Made by a program: the position numbers and the translations under genes. A stretch of 16,344 nucleotides of DNA from NCBI GenBank assembly GCA_900771365.1, contig CAAGNU010000224.1:1-16344 (forward strand), in the 5' to 3' direction. The stretch comes from Bacteroidales bacterium (GTDB lineage: Bacteria > Bacteroidota > Bacteroidia > Bacteroidales > P3). Within the stretch, counting starts at the first letter, position 1, and every line of letters starts with the position of its first letter. This document shows positions 1 to 6,850 of the stretch, piece by piece. The notes under the pieces are model-generated. The model had not been told where the DNA came from. It saw nothing but the letters and a program-made list of their open reading frames with translations, and did not search any database.

Positions 1-24
1 ATGTTCTAAATGAGAAAAAAAGTG

Positions 25-32
25 TAACTTTG
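25..32 (+). promoter_or_regulatory. Bacteroidetes -7 box TAACTTTG upstream of the first gene
   Basis: TAACTTTG matches the TAnnTTTG -7 consensus of the Bacteroidetes housekeeping sigma factor. The surrounding text (a run of A, then GTGTAACTTTGCA) is nearly the same as that before the hydrolase gene at 2534, which supports it as a real promoter. The -33 box would fall at the very edge of the window and is only TGTT here. Transcription would start near 38-40, giving a leader of about 120 nt. Confidence 0.55.
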
Positions 33-52
33 CAGCACGAAAATAATCCAGC

Positions 53-112
53 TGAATGATGGGTTAACGGGTTCTGCCCATTCAGGAGGCAAAAAATGAA
101 TTTATAGAACCC
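53..112 (+). promoter_or_regulatory. Structured 5' leader with a four-codon open frame
   Basis: Two mutually exclusive foldings can be drawn. One pairs TGAAT..GGG (53-63) with CCCATTCA (77-84). The other pairs GGGTTCT (69-75) with AGAACCC (106-112), helped by ATTC (80-83) with GAAT (98-101). The loop of the second holds AGGAGG (84-89), a strong Shine-Dalgarno-like sequence that is unusual in this phylum, six bases before ATG AAT TTA TAG (96-107). This could be a translated mini-ORF or an attenuator. It is inferred from sequence only, and chance is possible. Confidence 0.3.
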
Positions 113-161
113 ACCTAATGTTTTCTACTCAAAAGTACTACTAATCAACAATCCATCGCCT

Positions 162-596
162 ATGAACCGCCTCACCTATTGGATAATGGCTGAAAGCCAG
201 TACCGACTCCATTCGCCTTTTATCTTCGAGATGTACCGCGAGGTGCTTTTTGCCGAGCTGGACGGCGAGGTGCGCCACAGCTTGGAGCAGCAGTTTGGCA
301 TAGAGCCCTGCGCGGAACGCCATAGCCGCACCTACCACGACATCGTGCTCAAGCTCTGCGACCATTATCACCTTCTCCCGACCTGCTACGACGAGGACGA
401 GGCCGTGCTCATGGGCCAGCCCGAGCGTTTTGGCTCCGTCAAAGTGGTGTGCCGCCCTCATCATTGCCGTGCCCGCGAGCTGCGCTGGGAGGCTCAGAAG
501 CAGAATGAGAAGTACCGCGTGAGCGTCGACCTCTTCGACGAGGGCCTCCTCCTCACCAATCCGCGCCTCCACCCGCAGCATTTCATACTGAGATAA
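162..596 (+). CDS. Core-less SAM-methyltransferase-like protein (144 aa)
   Basis: No enzyme activity can be assigned. The N-terminus (LHSPFIFEMYREVLF, about residues 17-31) is the hallmark opening of a Bacteroidetes class I SAM-dependent methyltransferase family that begins with an HSPF motif. The C-terminus (VSVDLFDEGLLL, then HFILR at the end) matches the closing strands of the same family. Family members are usually about 230-270 aa, with a Rossmann fold and a glycine-rich SAM loop between these ends. Here only about 60 residues lie between, and no ExGxGxG-like motif is present, so the SAM site appears deleted. The frame is open and GC-rich like the neighbours, so this could be a stably reduced protein or an old deletion product. 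The ATG at 162 is the first in frame and follows the -7 box at 25. The gene lies 155 nt before gldD. The family assignment is from memory of the motif, with moderate certainty. Confidence 0.75.
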   Translation: MNRLTYWIMAESQYRLHSPFIFEMYREVLFAELDGEVRHSLEQQFGIEPCAERHSRTYHDIVLKLCDHYHLLPTCYDEDEAVLMGQPERFGSVKVVCRPHHCRARELRWEAQKQNEKYRVSVDLFDEGLLLTNPRLHPQHFILR

Positions 597-633
597 AAAT
601 AGATGTGAAAAGCGGAATGTGGTTCTCGCTCAA

Positions 634-661
634 TTCACATTTCGCAATTCACAATTCACTA
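634..661 (+). repeat. Heptanucleotide repeat, four TTCACNN units
   Basis: Four consecutive 7-bp units read TTCACAT, TTCGCAA, TTCACAA, TTCACTA in the gap before gldD. They belong to the same heptad family, in the opposite orientation, as the arrays at 5423 and 14812. The array lies just upstream of the gldD -7 box and contains no gene. Confidence 0.7.
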
Positions 662-690
662 AAATAATTAATCGTGTCAGATTTTTTTTG

Positions 691-698
691 TATATTTG
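691..698 (+). promoter_or_regulatory. -7 box TATATTTG for gldD
   Basis: TATATTTG fits TAnnTTTG exactly and is followed by CA, as in the other promoters of this window. A T-rich run ending in TTTG (687-690) abuts it. No clear TTTG sits at the expected 19-21 nt spacing. The gldD start is 53 nt downstream. Confidence 0.55.
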
Positions 699-751
699 CA
701 TTTGCTATGTCTGCCTCGAATAAGGGCAAAAGATAATATAAATAATTGAAT

Positions 752-1351
752 ATGATAGATAAAAAGATTATACTACCCATCTCGGCAATGATGCTTTTTG
801 CCCTCCTCCTGGCCTCGTGCCACGGCAGGAACGCCGACACCCCCAAGCCGCAGGCCTACCTCCGCATAGACCTCCCTGCGCACGCCTACACCCAGGTCGA
901 CACCTCCGCGCTCCCCTTCTGTTTCGACCGCAGCAACATCGCCGCCGTGGAGTGGAAGAAGAACACCCCGCGCGACAAGTGGTTCACCCTTGCCTACCCC
1001 AAGTACAAGGGCTACGTATTTCTCACCTATAAGGGCATCCACGGACTCCAGGACCTCCGTGCCCAGATTGACACGAGCTACCAGTTCGTCGAGGGGCATT
1101 TCTCCTACTCTTCGGGCATTGATGAGAACAAGTTCATGGACCGCGCCCACCGCCTCTACGGCACCACCTACTACCTCAAGGGGCAGAATGTGGCCAGCAC
1201 CTACCAGTTCTGGGTCACGGACAGCGTCTCCCACTTCCTCCGTGGCGCCCTCTACATCGACTGCACCCCCAACAACGACTCCCTCGCCCCCGTCCTCGAC
1301 TATATTCAGGAGGACATGAACCACCTTATCGAGAGCATTCGCTGGAGGTAG
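752..1351 (+). CDS. gldD: Gliding motility lipoprotein GldD
   Basis: GldD is a lipoprotein needed for gliding in Flavobacterium and kept in many non-gliding Bacteroidetes; its biochemical role is unknown. The 199-aa product has a signal sequence ending in the lipobox LASC (Cys23). It then shows the family's blocks: YLRIDLPAHAY near residue 38, a W-F-x-L-x-Y-P-K-Y-K-G block near 75-85, and the diagnostic C-terminus with FLRGALYIDCTPNNDSLAP, YIQEDMNHLIES and a final WR. Length is normal for the family. The ATG at 752 is chosen because it gives a standard lipoprotein leader; the TTG six bases upstream is less likely. No gldE lies nearby in this window. Gliding genes are not otherwise present, so a general envelope role is more likely than motility. 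Confidence 0.92.
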   Translation: MIDKKIILPISAMMLFALLLASCHGRNADTPKPQAYLRIDLPAHAYTQVDTSALPFCFDRSNIAAVEWKKNTPRDKWFTLAYPKYKGYVFLTYKGIHGLQDLRAQIDTSYQFVEGHFSYSSGIDENKFMDRAHRLYGTTYYLKGQNVASTYQFWVTDSVSHFLRGALYIDCTPNNDSLAPVLDYIQEDMNHLIESIRWR

Positions 1352-1404
1352 CCTTTGATGGCCGCCATGGCTCATTTTGCCATGATAGCCCCCATTTTCG
1401 AGGC

Positions 1405-1423
1405 TTTTCCCCATTAGGGAAAA
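1405..1423 (+). terminator. Weak hairpin after gldD
   Basis: TTTTCCC and GGGAAAA form a 7-bp stem with loop CATTA, 53 nt after the gldD stop. There is no long U-run after it, only TTAAG, so it is at best a weak terminator. It is symmetrical enough to act in either direction. Confidence 0.35.
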
Positions 1424-1441
1424 TTAAGACTTTGGAGACCA

Positions 1442-1659
1442 GATGTTAAATTCCGGGATTCCCAAACGGCCTTGATGCCATTTTCCCGCCCAAGTGTTTA
1501 ACCAACTCCGCCACAGCTACATAGTACGCCCGCCTTTGCTTCGCCATTTTTCCGCCTTCTGAGCGGAGGTAGAGCGAAGGAAGAGCGAAGCTACGGCGGA
1601 GCTTCCCCGACTCTTCCCCGCTGCCCCTCGAAATGTTAAAATCAAGTCGAAATTTAACA
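1442..1659. repeat. Intergenic element, copy 1: ATGTTAAA boxes around 11-bp units
   Basis: This covers most of the 437-nt gene-free gap between gldD and the next lipoprotein. It has ATGTTAAA boxes at 1442-1450 and 1631-1640 and an inverted one (AATTTAACA) at 1651-1659. Between them lie imperfect 11-bp units, GAGCGGAGGTA, GAGCGAAGGAA and GAGCGAAGCTA (1561-1593), ending in AGCTTCCCC. The upstream half (1503-1560) contains partly complementary text (CTCCGCC, GCTTCGCC), so a long imperfect hairpin is possible. The same plan recurs at 10336-10472. No coding potential is evident. Confidence 0.55.
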
Positions 1660-1788
1660 GTCCCCATAGTCCTGCGGCTCGCCTTGCCAACAAGCTTTGC
1701 AGGGAGGCTTAGACTGGCGAAAGGTCTTTGCCCAAAGGTAATTTTTTGCCACCCCGCACAATAAACCAGATAGGTCTGCGTTATTAAT

Positions 1789-2442
1789 ATGAAAATCATT
1801 TATGAATGGATGAAAAAGATTAGAAGCAGCTTTACCTTCAGGAAATCTCCCCCAATTGGGTGGCTCTATAGTCAGGGCTTGCAAGTCGCTGTCCTCGTAT
1901 GTGTGATATGGGTTCAGCTGGGCTGCTCGTCTAAGCTGCTTCCTGACCAGGAAAGTGCGGATAGTATTTCCGTCGATAGCGTGGAAGGGGTGAGCACAAT
2001 TTATCTGACTGACTATTTCGTTGAGCAAAGCATTGATGTGGATTCCGTGAACAGCCTTCTTCGCAAGAATGATTTTCCTTTCTCTGTGAAGGAGGAAGGC
2101 GGAGAGGATGGACCCAGTCGTAGCTTGGTCTATGACAATAGCGTAACGGTTTTTCATTCTGAATACACCTCACCAGAATATGTATCACTTATTCGCAGGG
2201 CCACTCAGGATGATACACAGTACGGAATAGTGATTTCGGAAGACGTGGTCGGGCTTGACTACTGGCTATTCATATTCTCAAACGATTCCACTATTTACGT
2301 CACGGATAAGTTCAACGATAATGCCGAGCCATACGAGATGGAAGATGACATCAGCAGCTGCCGAAATGGATTCATCACTGTCAAATATCAGTCAGGCATA
2401 GTTCGGCGGGTCAAATGCTCCCCTTTAAAGGCCACAAACTGA
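1789..2442 (+). CDS. Unknown lipoprotein (217 aa)
   Basis: I do not recognise this family. A long basic N-region (about 30 residues with several Lys and Arg) leads into a hydrophobic stretch LQVAVLVCVIWVQLGC, with lipobox QLGC at Cys46, so the protein is probably lipid-anchored. The mature part is acidic, with Ser/Asp-rich segments, and looks beta-rich towards the C-terminus (DYWLFIFSNDSTIYVTDKF). Two further Cys (near residues 190 and 209) could form a disulfide. Codon use is less C-ending than in flanking genes, hinting at a different history. The ATG at 1789 is the first in frame; Met8 is an alternative that would shorten the N-region. No clear promoter or terminator was seen. Confidence 0.72.
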   Translation: MKIIYEWMKKIRSSFTFRKSPPIGWLYSQGLQVAVLVCVIWVQLGCSSKLLPDQESADSISVDSVEGVSTIYLTDYFVEQSIDVDSVNSLLRKNDFPFSVKEEGGEDGPSRSLVYDNSVTVFHSEYTSPEYVSLIRRATQDDTQYGIVISEDVVGLDYWLFIFSNDSTIYVTDKFNDNAEPYEMEDDISSCRNGFITVKYQSGIVRRVKCSPLKATN

Positions 2443-2533
2443 CATGGGAATAACTGAAACTATTTCGTTGTCGCAATAACGGCTCAACGGAAGATTTAAC
2501 AAACGAAATGATGTCTACATCGGAAAAAATGTG

Positions 2534-2541
2534 TAATTTTG
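2534..2541 (+). promoter_or_regulatory. -7 box TAATTTTG for the hydrolase gene
   Basis: TAATTTTG fits TAnnTTTG and is followed by CA, with the same A-run plus GTGTAA context as the box at 25-32. It lies only 11 nt before the ATG, so the mRNA would have a very short leader of a few bases. Confidence 0.55.
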
Positions 2542-2552
2542 CAATCTGAAAT

Positions 2553-3698
2553 ATGACAAGTAAGACGATAATCTCCTGTGAACATTCGAGAAAGAAAGCA
2601 CTGTTGCTCATACTCCTCTTCCTCGCTGGCGAGGCCTTCGCACAAGGCTTCGTTGAGAAGGATGTATCGCTCCGCCATAAGGACGCACAGGGCCGTGAGG
2701 TGGTTCTTGCTGGCACGCTCACTACACCCGAGGGCCGTGCGCCCCGTGGCGGCTGGCCGGCTATGGTGCTCATCACGGGGTCTGGCTCGCAGAACCGCGA
2801 CGAGGAGTTGCTGGGACACAAGCCTTTCGAGGTGATAGCCCACTATATGGCGCAGCAGGGCGTGGCCACGCTTCGCTGCGACGACCGTGGCGTGGGCGGC
2901 TCTACGGGCGTGTATGACGATGTCACCCCTTTCGACTTCGCTGCCGACATCGAGGCGGAGTGGCAGTACCTTGCCCATGCCCGTCATATCAACTCGCAGA
3001 AGACGGGCCTTCTCGGCCATAGCGAGGGCGGCACGCTGGCTTTGATGGAGGCTGCTGAGAATAGGGAGGTTGCCTTTGTGGTGATGCTGGCAGGCCCCGG
3101 CCTCACCATGCGGCAGTCCCTCTTAGAGCAGAATATGGCCATCTTTCTCCAGCGTGGGGTGGCGGACAGCCTTGTGAGCCGTCGCCTGGCCTGTATGCGC
3201 GACCTCTTTGCCGCCACGGACTCTGTCGTGGCCTATTGTGCCGCGCACCCCGAGGACAGCACAGACCATGTCAAGCAGTTCAACCTCGCTTTCCGTCCCA
3301 TCTTCAAACGCCATAATGCCGGCCTCACCAAGGAACAGAGCCGGCTCGTCGGCCTCACCACGCAGGAGTGCTATGGCTGGGCGCTCACCATGGCCTCGCC
3401 CTACATGCAGGTGATGCTCAACCTCGACCCCGCCGACTATATCGCCCGCCTCGGTTGCCCGCTTTGTGCTTTCAACGGCGCCAAGGACTGTCAGGTTAGT
3501 GCCGGCACCAACCTCGCCCGCATAGAGGAGGCCTGTGAAAAGCATGGCCTCGCGTGCCGCACGGCGACCTTCATGCAGATGAACCATCTCTTCCAAAAAT
3601 GCGAGACGGGAGCCGTCGAAGAATACGAAAGTTTGGGTCAGTCGCCCGACAATAAGGTGCTCGAAAGCCTCTCGGCATGGCTGAAAGAGATTTTATAG
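2553..3698 (+). CDS. Exported alpha/beta hydrolase (381 aa)
   Basis: This is a serine hydrolase of the alpha/beta fold, most like the S9/S33-type esterase or peptidase group; the substrate is unknown. A signal peptide (KKALLLILLFLAGEAFA, cut before Gln31) sends it to the periplasm. The nucleophile elbow is GHSEGG with Ser157. The likely acid is Asp312 in FNGAKDCQV, and the likely base is His345 in MNHLFQK. ITGSGSQ (74-80) is the usual oxyanion-side loop, and RCDDRGVGGSTG (108-119) is a second typical block. All three triad residues are present and the length is normal. The mature N-terminal Gln is a candidate for pyroglutamate formation by the glutaminyl cyclase at 11286-12284. It appears to be a single-gene unit with its own promoter. 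The Cys right after the catalytic Asp is an unusual detail. Confidence 0.85.
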   Translation: MTSKTIISCEHSRKKALLLILLFLAGEAFAQGFVEKDVSLRHKDAQGREVVLAGTLTTPEGRAPRGGWPAMVLITGSGSQNRDEELLGHKPFEVIAHYMAQQGVATLRCDDRGVGGSTGVYDDVTPFDFAADIEAEWQYLAHARHINSQKTGLLGHSEGGTLALMEAAENREVAFVVMLAGPGLTMRQSLLEQNMAIFLQRGVADSLVSRRLACMRDLFAATDSVVAYCAAHPEDSTDHVKQFNLAFRPIFKRHNAGLTKEQSRLVGLTTQECYGWALTMASPYMQVMLNLDPADYIARLGCPLCAFNGAKDCQVSAGTNLARIEEACEKHGLACRTATFMQMNHLFQKCETGAVEEYESLGQSPDNKVLESLSAWLKEIL

Positions 3699-3762
3699 CG
3701 ACGTTGTAAATTGTTATAAATCATTCTATTTTGAGGGGATGAAAATCTTTTAACCTTTCAAA

Positions 3763-3795
3763 ATTTGGCTATACCAAATATTTTTCCTATCTTTG
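3763..3795 (+). promoter_or_regulatory. iorA promoter with overlapping 17-bp dyad (putative operator)
   Basis: TTTG (3764-3767), 20 nt, then TATCTTTG (3788-3795) is an excellent Bacteroidetes promoter. The perfect dyad ATTTGG-CTATA-CCAAAT (3763-3779) covers the -33 box and part of the spacer, where a bound repressor would block RNA polymerase. The leader from here to the ATG is AT-rich and about 35 nt long. The operator role is inferred; the dyad and promoter are read directly. Confidence 0.75.
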
Positions 3796-3835
3796 CAAAA
3801 TCAAAATATAATATAATATAAACAAAATATAGTCT

Positions 3836-5425
3836 ATGTCGAAGTTACTTTTACTGGGCGACGAAGCAATCGCTCAAGCATTTATTGATGCAGGCGGCAG
3901 CGCTATCAACAGCTACCCCGGCACCCCCTCCACCCAGATTACCGAATACGTCATCAAATCCAAAGAGGCTGCCCAGAAGGGCATCCGCGCCAACTGGTGC
4001 GCCAATGAGAAGACCGCTCTCGAAGCCTCTATCGGCGTTGCCTATACCGGCAAACGCGCCATGACCTGCATGAAGCACGTAGGTCTCAACGTCTGTGGCG
4101 ACCCCTTCATGAATGCCTCCATCATCGGCACCAAGGGCGTCATCATCGTCGTGGCTGACGACCCCAGCATGTTCTCCTCTCAGGACGAGCAGGACAGCCG
4201 TTTCTACGGCCACTGGGCTATGATCCCCATGCTCGAACCCAGCAACCAGCAGGAAGCCTACGACATGGTCTTCTTCGGCTATGAGCTCTCCGAGAAGCTC
4301 GGCACCCCCGTGCTCTATCGTATCCCCACCCGTCTGGCTCACAGCCGCGCCGGCGTCGAGCGCCGCGAGGCTCTGCCCCAGAACCCCATCAGCTACCCCA
4401 CCGACCCCAAGAGCTTCGTCCTCCTGCCCGTCAACGCCAAGCGTCTCTATCGCGACCTTATCGACAAGCAGGCCTCCTTCGAAGAGTCTTCCGAGAAGAG
4501 CGGCTACAACCAGTACATCCCCGGCACAGACAAGAGCCGCGGCATCGTCACCACTGGCATCGCCTACAACTACCTCCTCGAAAACTTCCCCGGCGGCAAA
4601 TGCCCCTATCCTGTGGTCAAGATCACCCAGTATCCTCTGCCCACCGCTATGCTCAGCAAGCTCTATGACGAGTGCGACGAGCTCCTCGTTCTCGAAGACG
4701 GCCAGCCCTTCGTCGAAGAACAGCTCAAAGGCTGCTTAGGCAAAGGCAAGCCCATCCACGGCCGCCTCGACGAGGTTATCCGCCGCGATGGCGAACTCAA
4801 CGCTGAGAAGGTTGCCAAGGCTCTCGGCATGGCTGTCCAGAACGGTCCCGCAGTCCCCGAGGTGGTCACCAACCGTCCTCCCGCACTCTGCACCGGCTGC
4901 CCCCACGTCGATAGCTACACCGCTCTCGTTGATGTGATGAAGAAGTACGAGCACGGCCGCGTCTTCGGCGATATCGGCTGCTACACCCTCGGCTTCAACA
5001 TGGGCGCTCTCAACACCACCGTCTGCATGGGTGCCTCCATCACCATGGCAAAGGGTGCCTCCGAAATGGGCATCTTCCCCGCTGTCGCAGTTATCGGCGA
5101 CGGTACCTTCGGCCACAGCGGCATGACCGGTCTCCTCGACTGCGTCAACGAGAAGGCTAACGTCATCATCATGATCCTCGACAACGACATCACCGCTATG
5201 ACCGGTGGCCAGCCCTCCAGCGCCAACCAGAAGCTCCGCAACATCTGCGTGGGCCTCGGCGTCGATCCCGACCACATCCGCACCATCGTTCCTCTGCCCA
5301 AGAATCACGACGAGTTCGTCAAGATTCTCGAAGAAGAGGTGGCATACGACGGCGTCAGCGTCATCATCCCCCAGCGTGTCTGCATCGTTGAGAACAAGAA
5401 ACGTATTGCCCAGAAAAATAAATAG
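3836..5425 (+). CDS. iorA: Indolepyruvate oxidoreductase alpha subunit, without ferredoxin domain
   Basis: This is the large subunit of indolepyruvate:ferredoxin oxidoreductase, which oxidatively decarboxylates aryl pyruvates (from Trp, Phe, Tyr) to aryl-acetyl-CoA in the cytoplasm. Residues 1-170 are the pyrimidine-binding half (SYPGTPST at 26-33, the Glu-bearing NEKTALEASIG near 57-67). A middle domain follows, then LCTGCPH (351-357). The thiamine-diphosphate site GDGTFGHSG (421-429) with LDNDITAMTG (448-457) comes last. Well-known archaeal and proteobacterial IorA proteins are longer (over 600 aa) because of a C-terminal 2x[4Fe-4S] ferredoxin domain. This one stops at 529 after VIIPQRVCIVENKKR with no CxxCxxCxxxCP motif. 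Codons are strongly C-ending, suggesting high expression. iorB follows 95 nt downstream in the same operon. Confidence 0.93.
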   Translation: MSKLLLLGDEAIAQAFIDAGGSAINSYPGTPSTQITEYVIKSKEAAQKGIRANWCANEKTALEASIGVAYTGKRAMTCMKHVGLNVCGDPFMNASIIGTKGVIIVVADDPSMFSSQDEQDSRFYGHWAMIPMLEPSNQQEAYDMVFFGYELSEKLGTPVLYRIPTRLAHSRAGVERREALPQNPISYPTDPKSFVLLPVNAKRLYRDLIDKQASFEESSEKSGYNQYIPGTDKSRGIVTTGIAYNYLLENFPGGKCPYPVVKITQYPLPTAMLSKLYDECDELLVLEDGQPFVEEQLKGCLGKGKPIHGRLDEVIRRDGELNAEKVAKALGMAVQNGPAVPEVVTNRPPALCTGCPHVDSYTALVDVMKKYEHGRVFGDIGCYTLGFNMGALNTTVCMGASITMAKGASEMGIFPAVAVIGDGTFGHSGMTGLLDCVNEKANVIIMILDNDITAMTGGQPSSANQKLRNICVGLGVDPDHIRTIVPLPKNHDEFVKILEEEVAYDGVSVIIPQRVCIVENKKRIAQKNK

Positions 5426-5489
5426 TGACCTGTGAACAGTGACCTGTGAACGGACGATACAAGCTCACTTGTCAGTTCACTATTCACAG
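5423..5489 (+). repeat. Heptad repeat array with inverted partner between iorA and iorB
   Basis: Units TAGTGAC, CTGTGAA, CAGTGAC, CTGTGAA (5423-5450) are followed by GACGATACAAG (5453-5463) and then inverted text. The array starts inside the iorA TAG stop codon. CTGTGAACAGTGA (5430-5442) pairs with TCACTATTCACAG (5477-5489) with a single mismatch, so the intercistronic RNA can form a 13-position hairpin. This may tune the iorA:iorB ratio or mRNA stability (inference). Confidence 0.75.
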
Positions 5490-5520
5490 ATTACAGTTCA
5501 CCAAAAAAAATCGAACAATC

Positions 5521-6087
5521 ATGAAAAAAGACATCATACTTTGTGGCGTAGGCGGCGACGGTATCGTCTCCGTGGCCAAGATCATCAGCGACGCAGCCCT
5601 CAACCTGGGCATGAACGTCAAACAGAGCGAAATTCACGGCATGTCGCAGCGCGGCGGCAGCGTCTTCTCCCACCTCCGCATCAGCAGCGAGCCCATCTAT
5701 GCTGATGTCATCCCCGAAGGCAAGGCCGACATCATCCTCAGCTCCGAGCCCATGGAAGCCCTCCGCTATCTTCCCTTCCTCGCCGCTGACGGCTGCGTCA
5801 TCACCAACAGTGACCCCTTCGTCAACATCAAGAACTATCCTGACATGGCCGTCATCAACGCTGAGCTGAAGAAACTCAAGAAGTGCGTCAGCTTCAACGC
5901 CAACGAGATTGCCAAGCAGATCAACGCCCGTGGCAACATGGTCCTCCTCGGCGCTGCCGCTCCCTACCTGGAGATTGAATTCGCCGAGCTCGAAAAAGCC
6001 ATCCAGAACATCTTCGGCCGCAAGGGCGAAGCTGTTGTGGCTACCAACATCGCCGCCATCCGCGCCGGTAAAGAGCAGCACGCCTAA
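5521..6087 (+). CDS. iorB: Indolepyruvate oxidoreductase beta subunit
   Basis: This is the small subunit of the IorAB enzyme, carrying the 2-oxoacid oxidoreductase gamma-type domain that works with IorA. The 188-aa protein opens with the glycine loop CGVGGDGIVSVAKII (residues 8-22). It carries the family signature SEIHGMSQRGGSVFSHLR (about 41-58), followed by the acidic and hydrophobic core and a C-terminal helix. Length is normal for the family. The ATG at 5521 is chosen because homology begins there; an earlier in-frame ATG at 5446 would translate the repeat array. A strong terminator 73 nt after the stop ends the iorAB operon. Confidence 0.93.
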   Translation: MKKDIILCGVGGDGIVSVAKIISDAALNLGMNVKQSEIHGMSQRGGSVFSHLRISSEPIYADVIPEGKADIILSSEPMEALRYLPFLAADGCVITNSDPFVNIKNYPDMAVINAELKKLKKCVSFNANEIAKQINARGNMVLLGAAAPYLEIEFAELEKAIQNIFGRKGEAVVATNIAAIRAGKEQHA

Positions 6088-6090
6088 TAC

Positions 6091-6119
6091 GTAGAGACGT
6101 GGCGTGCCGCGTCTCCTAC
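6091..6119. repeat. GTAGAGACG-type palindromic repeat
   Basis: GTAGAGACGTGGC and GCCGCGTCTCCTAC form a near-perfect hairpin with a two-base loop, directly after the iorB stop. Sequences of this GTAGAGACGCGGC-palindrome type occur as dispersed intergenic repeats in a range of bacterial genomes (from memory). It probably sits within the iorAB transcript 3' end. Confidence 0.55.
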
Positions 6120-6159
6120 AGAGACATGAGCGCGCAGAGTCTCCACCGAGCATACACCA

Positions 6160-6198
6160 AGAGAGCCACGTCCACCCACGGACGCGGCTCTCTTTTTA
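6160..6198 (+). terminator. Intrinsic terminator of iorAB
   Basis: AGAGAGCCACGTCC (6160-6173) pairs with GGACGCGGCTCTCT (6180-6193) over 14 positions with one mismatch. The loop is ACCCAC and a T-run follows. This is the clearest terminator in the window. Confidence 0.9.
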
Positions 6199-6270
6199 TC
6201 TATCACCTTGAACATTCTCACCCCTTACGCTGTTCTGGCATAACTCTATCCCATCCTCTTTTTGAAATAT

Positions 6271-6302
6271 AAAAAAGACCCCTCGCAAGAGGAGCCTTTT
6301 TT
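6271..6302. terminator. Bidirectional terminator with GCAA tetraloop
   Basis: AAAAAAG (6271-6277) and CTTTTTT (6296-6302) flank CCTC-GCAA-GAGG with a 3x3 internal loop. The GNRA tetraloop and the A/T tracts on both sides suit termination from either side. It separates the iorAB operon from the repeat region that follows. Confidence 0.75.
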
Positions 6303-6370
6303 GTCGATTACATTCTCAGGGACGAGAAATTTAATATTTGGCTTTGACGTTTCTCAAGGCAGACATTGTT

Positions 6371-6424
6371 CAAAGGGGCTTCGAAAACGAAATAGGGCTA
6401 GTGCGTTTCTCACCAGCCCCTTTG
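6371..6424. other. Long perfect-ended hairpin before the repeat array
   Basis: CAAAGGGGCT (6371-6380) and AGCCCCTTTG (6415-6424) are perfect 10-bp arms. Inside, GAAAACG and CGTTTC can pair further. It may be a structured RNA or a DNA cruciform. No gene covers it, and it marks the left side of the 42-bp-period array. Confidence 0.5.
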
Positions 6425-6469
6425 TTTGCTCAAAGATACTGCCCCTCGTGCAACCCTCCGACAGCTTGT

Positions 6470-6850
6470 CCGCGTGCAAAAAGTAGCCGTCTTCAGCCCT
6501 CAAGGTCAATTTTGAGCCCTCAAAGTCACTTTTGCAGACTGAAGACGCCTATTTTGAGTGCAAAAAGTAGGAATCTTCAGCCCTCAACATCAATTTTGAG
6601 TCCGAAGGCACACTTCGCATCGGTTCAGCGACAACTTTTCGTGCTCCGACACGCTGTTGTCGCCCTACAATTCCTATTTTATGCTTCTCAACACCCCGTC
6701 GTAAGCCGACAACACTCATTTTTCGTGTTCCGACATCGTGTTGTATCACTGCGACAACAACTTTCAGTTCGTCAAGTAGGCGTTGAGGGACCTCAATACT
6801 AACTTTATCCCCGTCAAGTAGCTGTTGAGGGGGCTCAACACCAATTTTAA
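6470..6850. repeat. Degenerate tandem array with exact 42-bp period
   Basis: Nothing in 6303-7000 looks like a normal gene, but a strict 42-bp period runs through it. Read on the minus strand in the frame opening at GTG 6914, a Lys codon recurs every 14 codons (codons 23, 37, 51, 65, 79, 93, 107, 121). After a TAG at 6549 another follows at codon 135, still in register. The consensus is K-[VIL]-x-[VIL] followed by a variable part often containing LL or VG. At DNA level 6474-6516 and 6558-6600 are 43-bp copies with about five differences, 84 bp apart. Many units are also small dyads, e.g. CGACAAC (6629) with GTTGTCG (6656). It could be a decayed repeat-protein gene or a non-coding hairpin array. 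I do not annotate a CDS. Confidence 0.7.

Noticed and set aside
5446..5520. Upstream in-frame start for iorB
   Set aside because: It would add 25 residues encoded by the heptad repeat. Homology starts at MKKDIILCGVGG.
6338..6802. Plus-strand open frame of 154 codons over the 42-bp-period array
   Set aside because: The composition is only the translation of the repeat. There is no promoter or plausible start context, and the stop falls inside the array while the period continues beyond it.
6470..6850. CRISPR array
   Set aside because: The repeats are degenerate throughout, with no alternation of constant repeat and unique spacer, and no cas gene is present.
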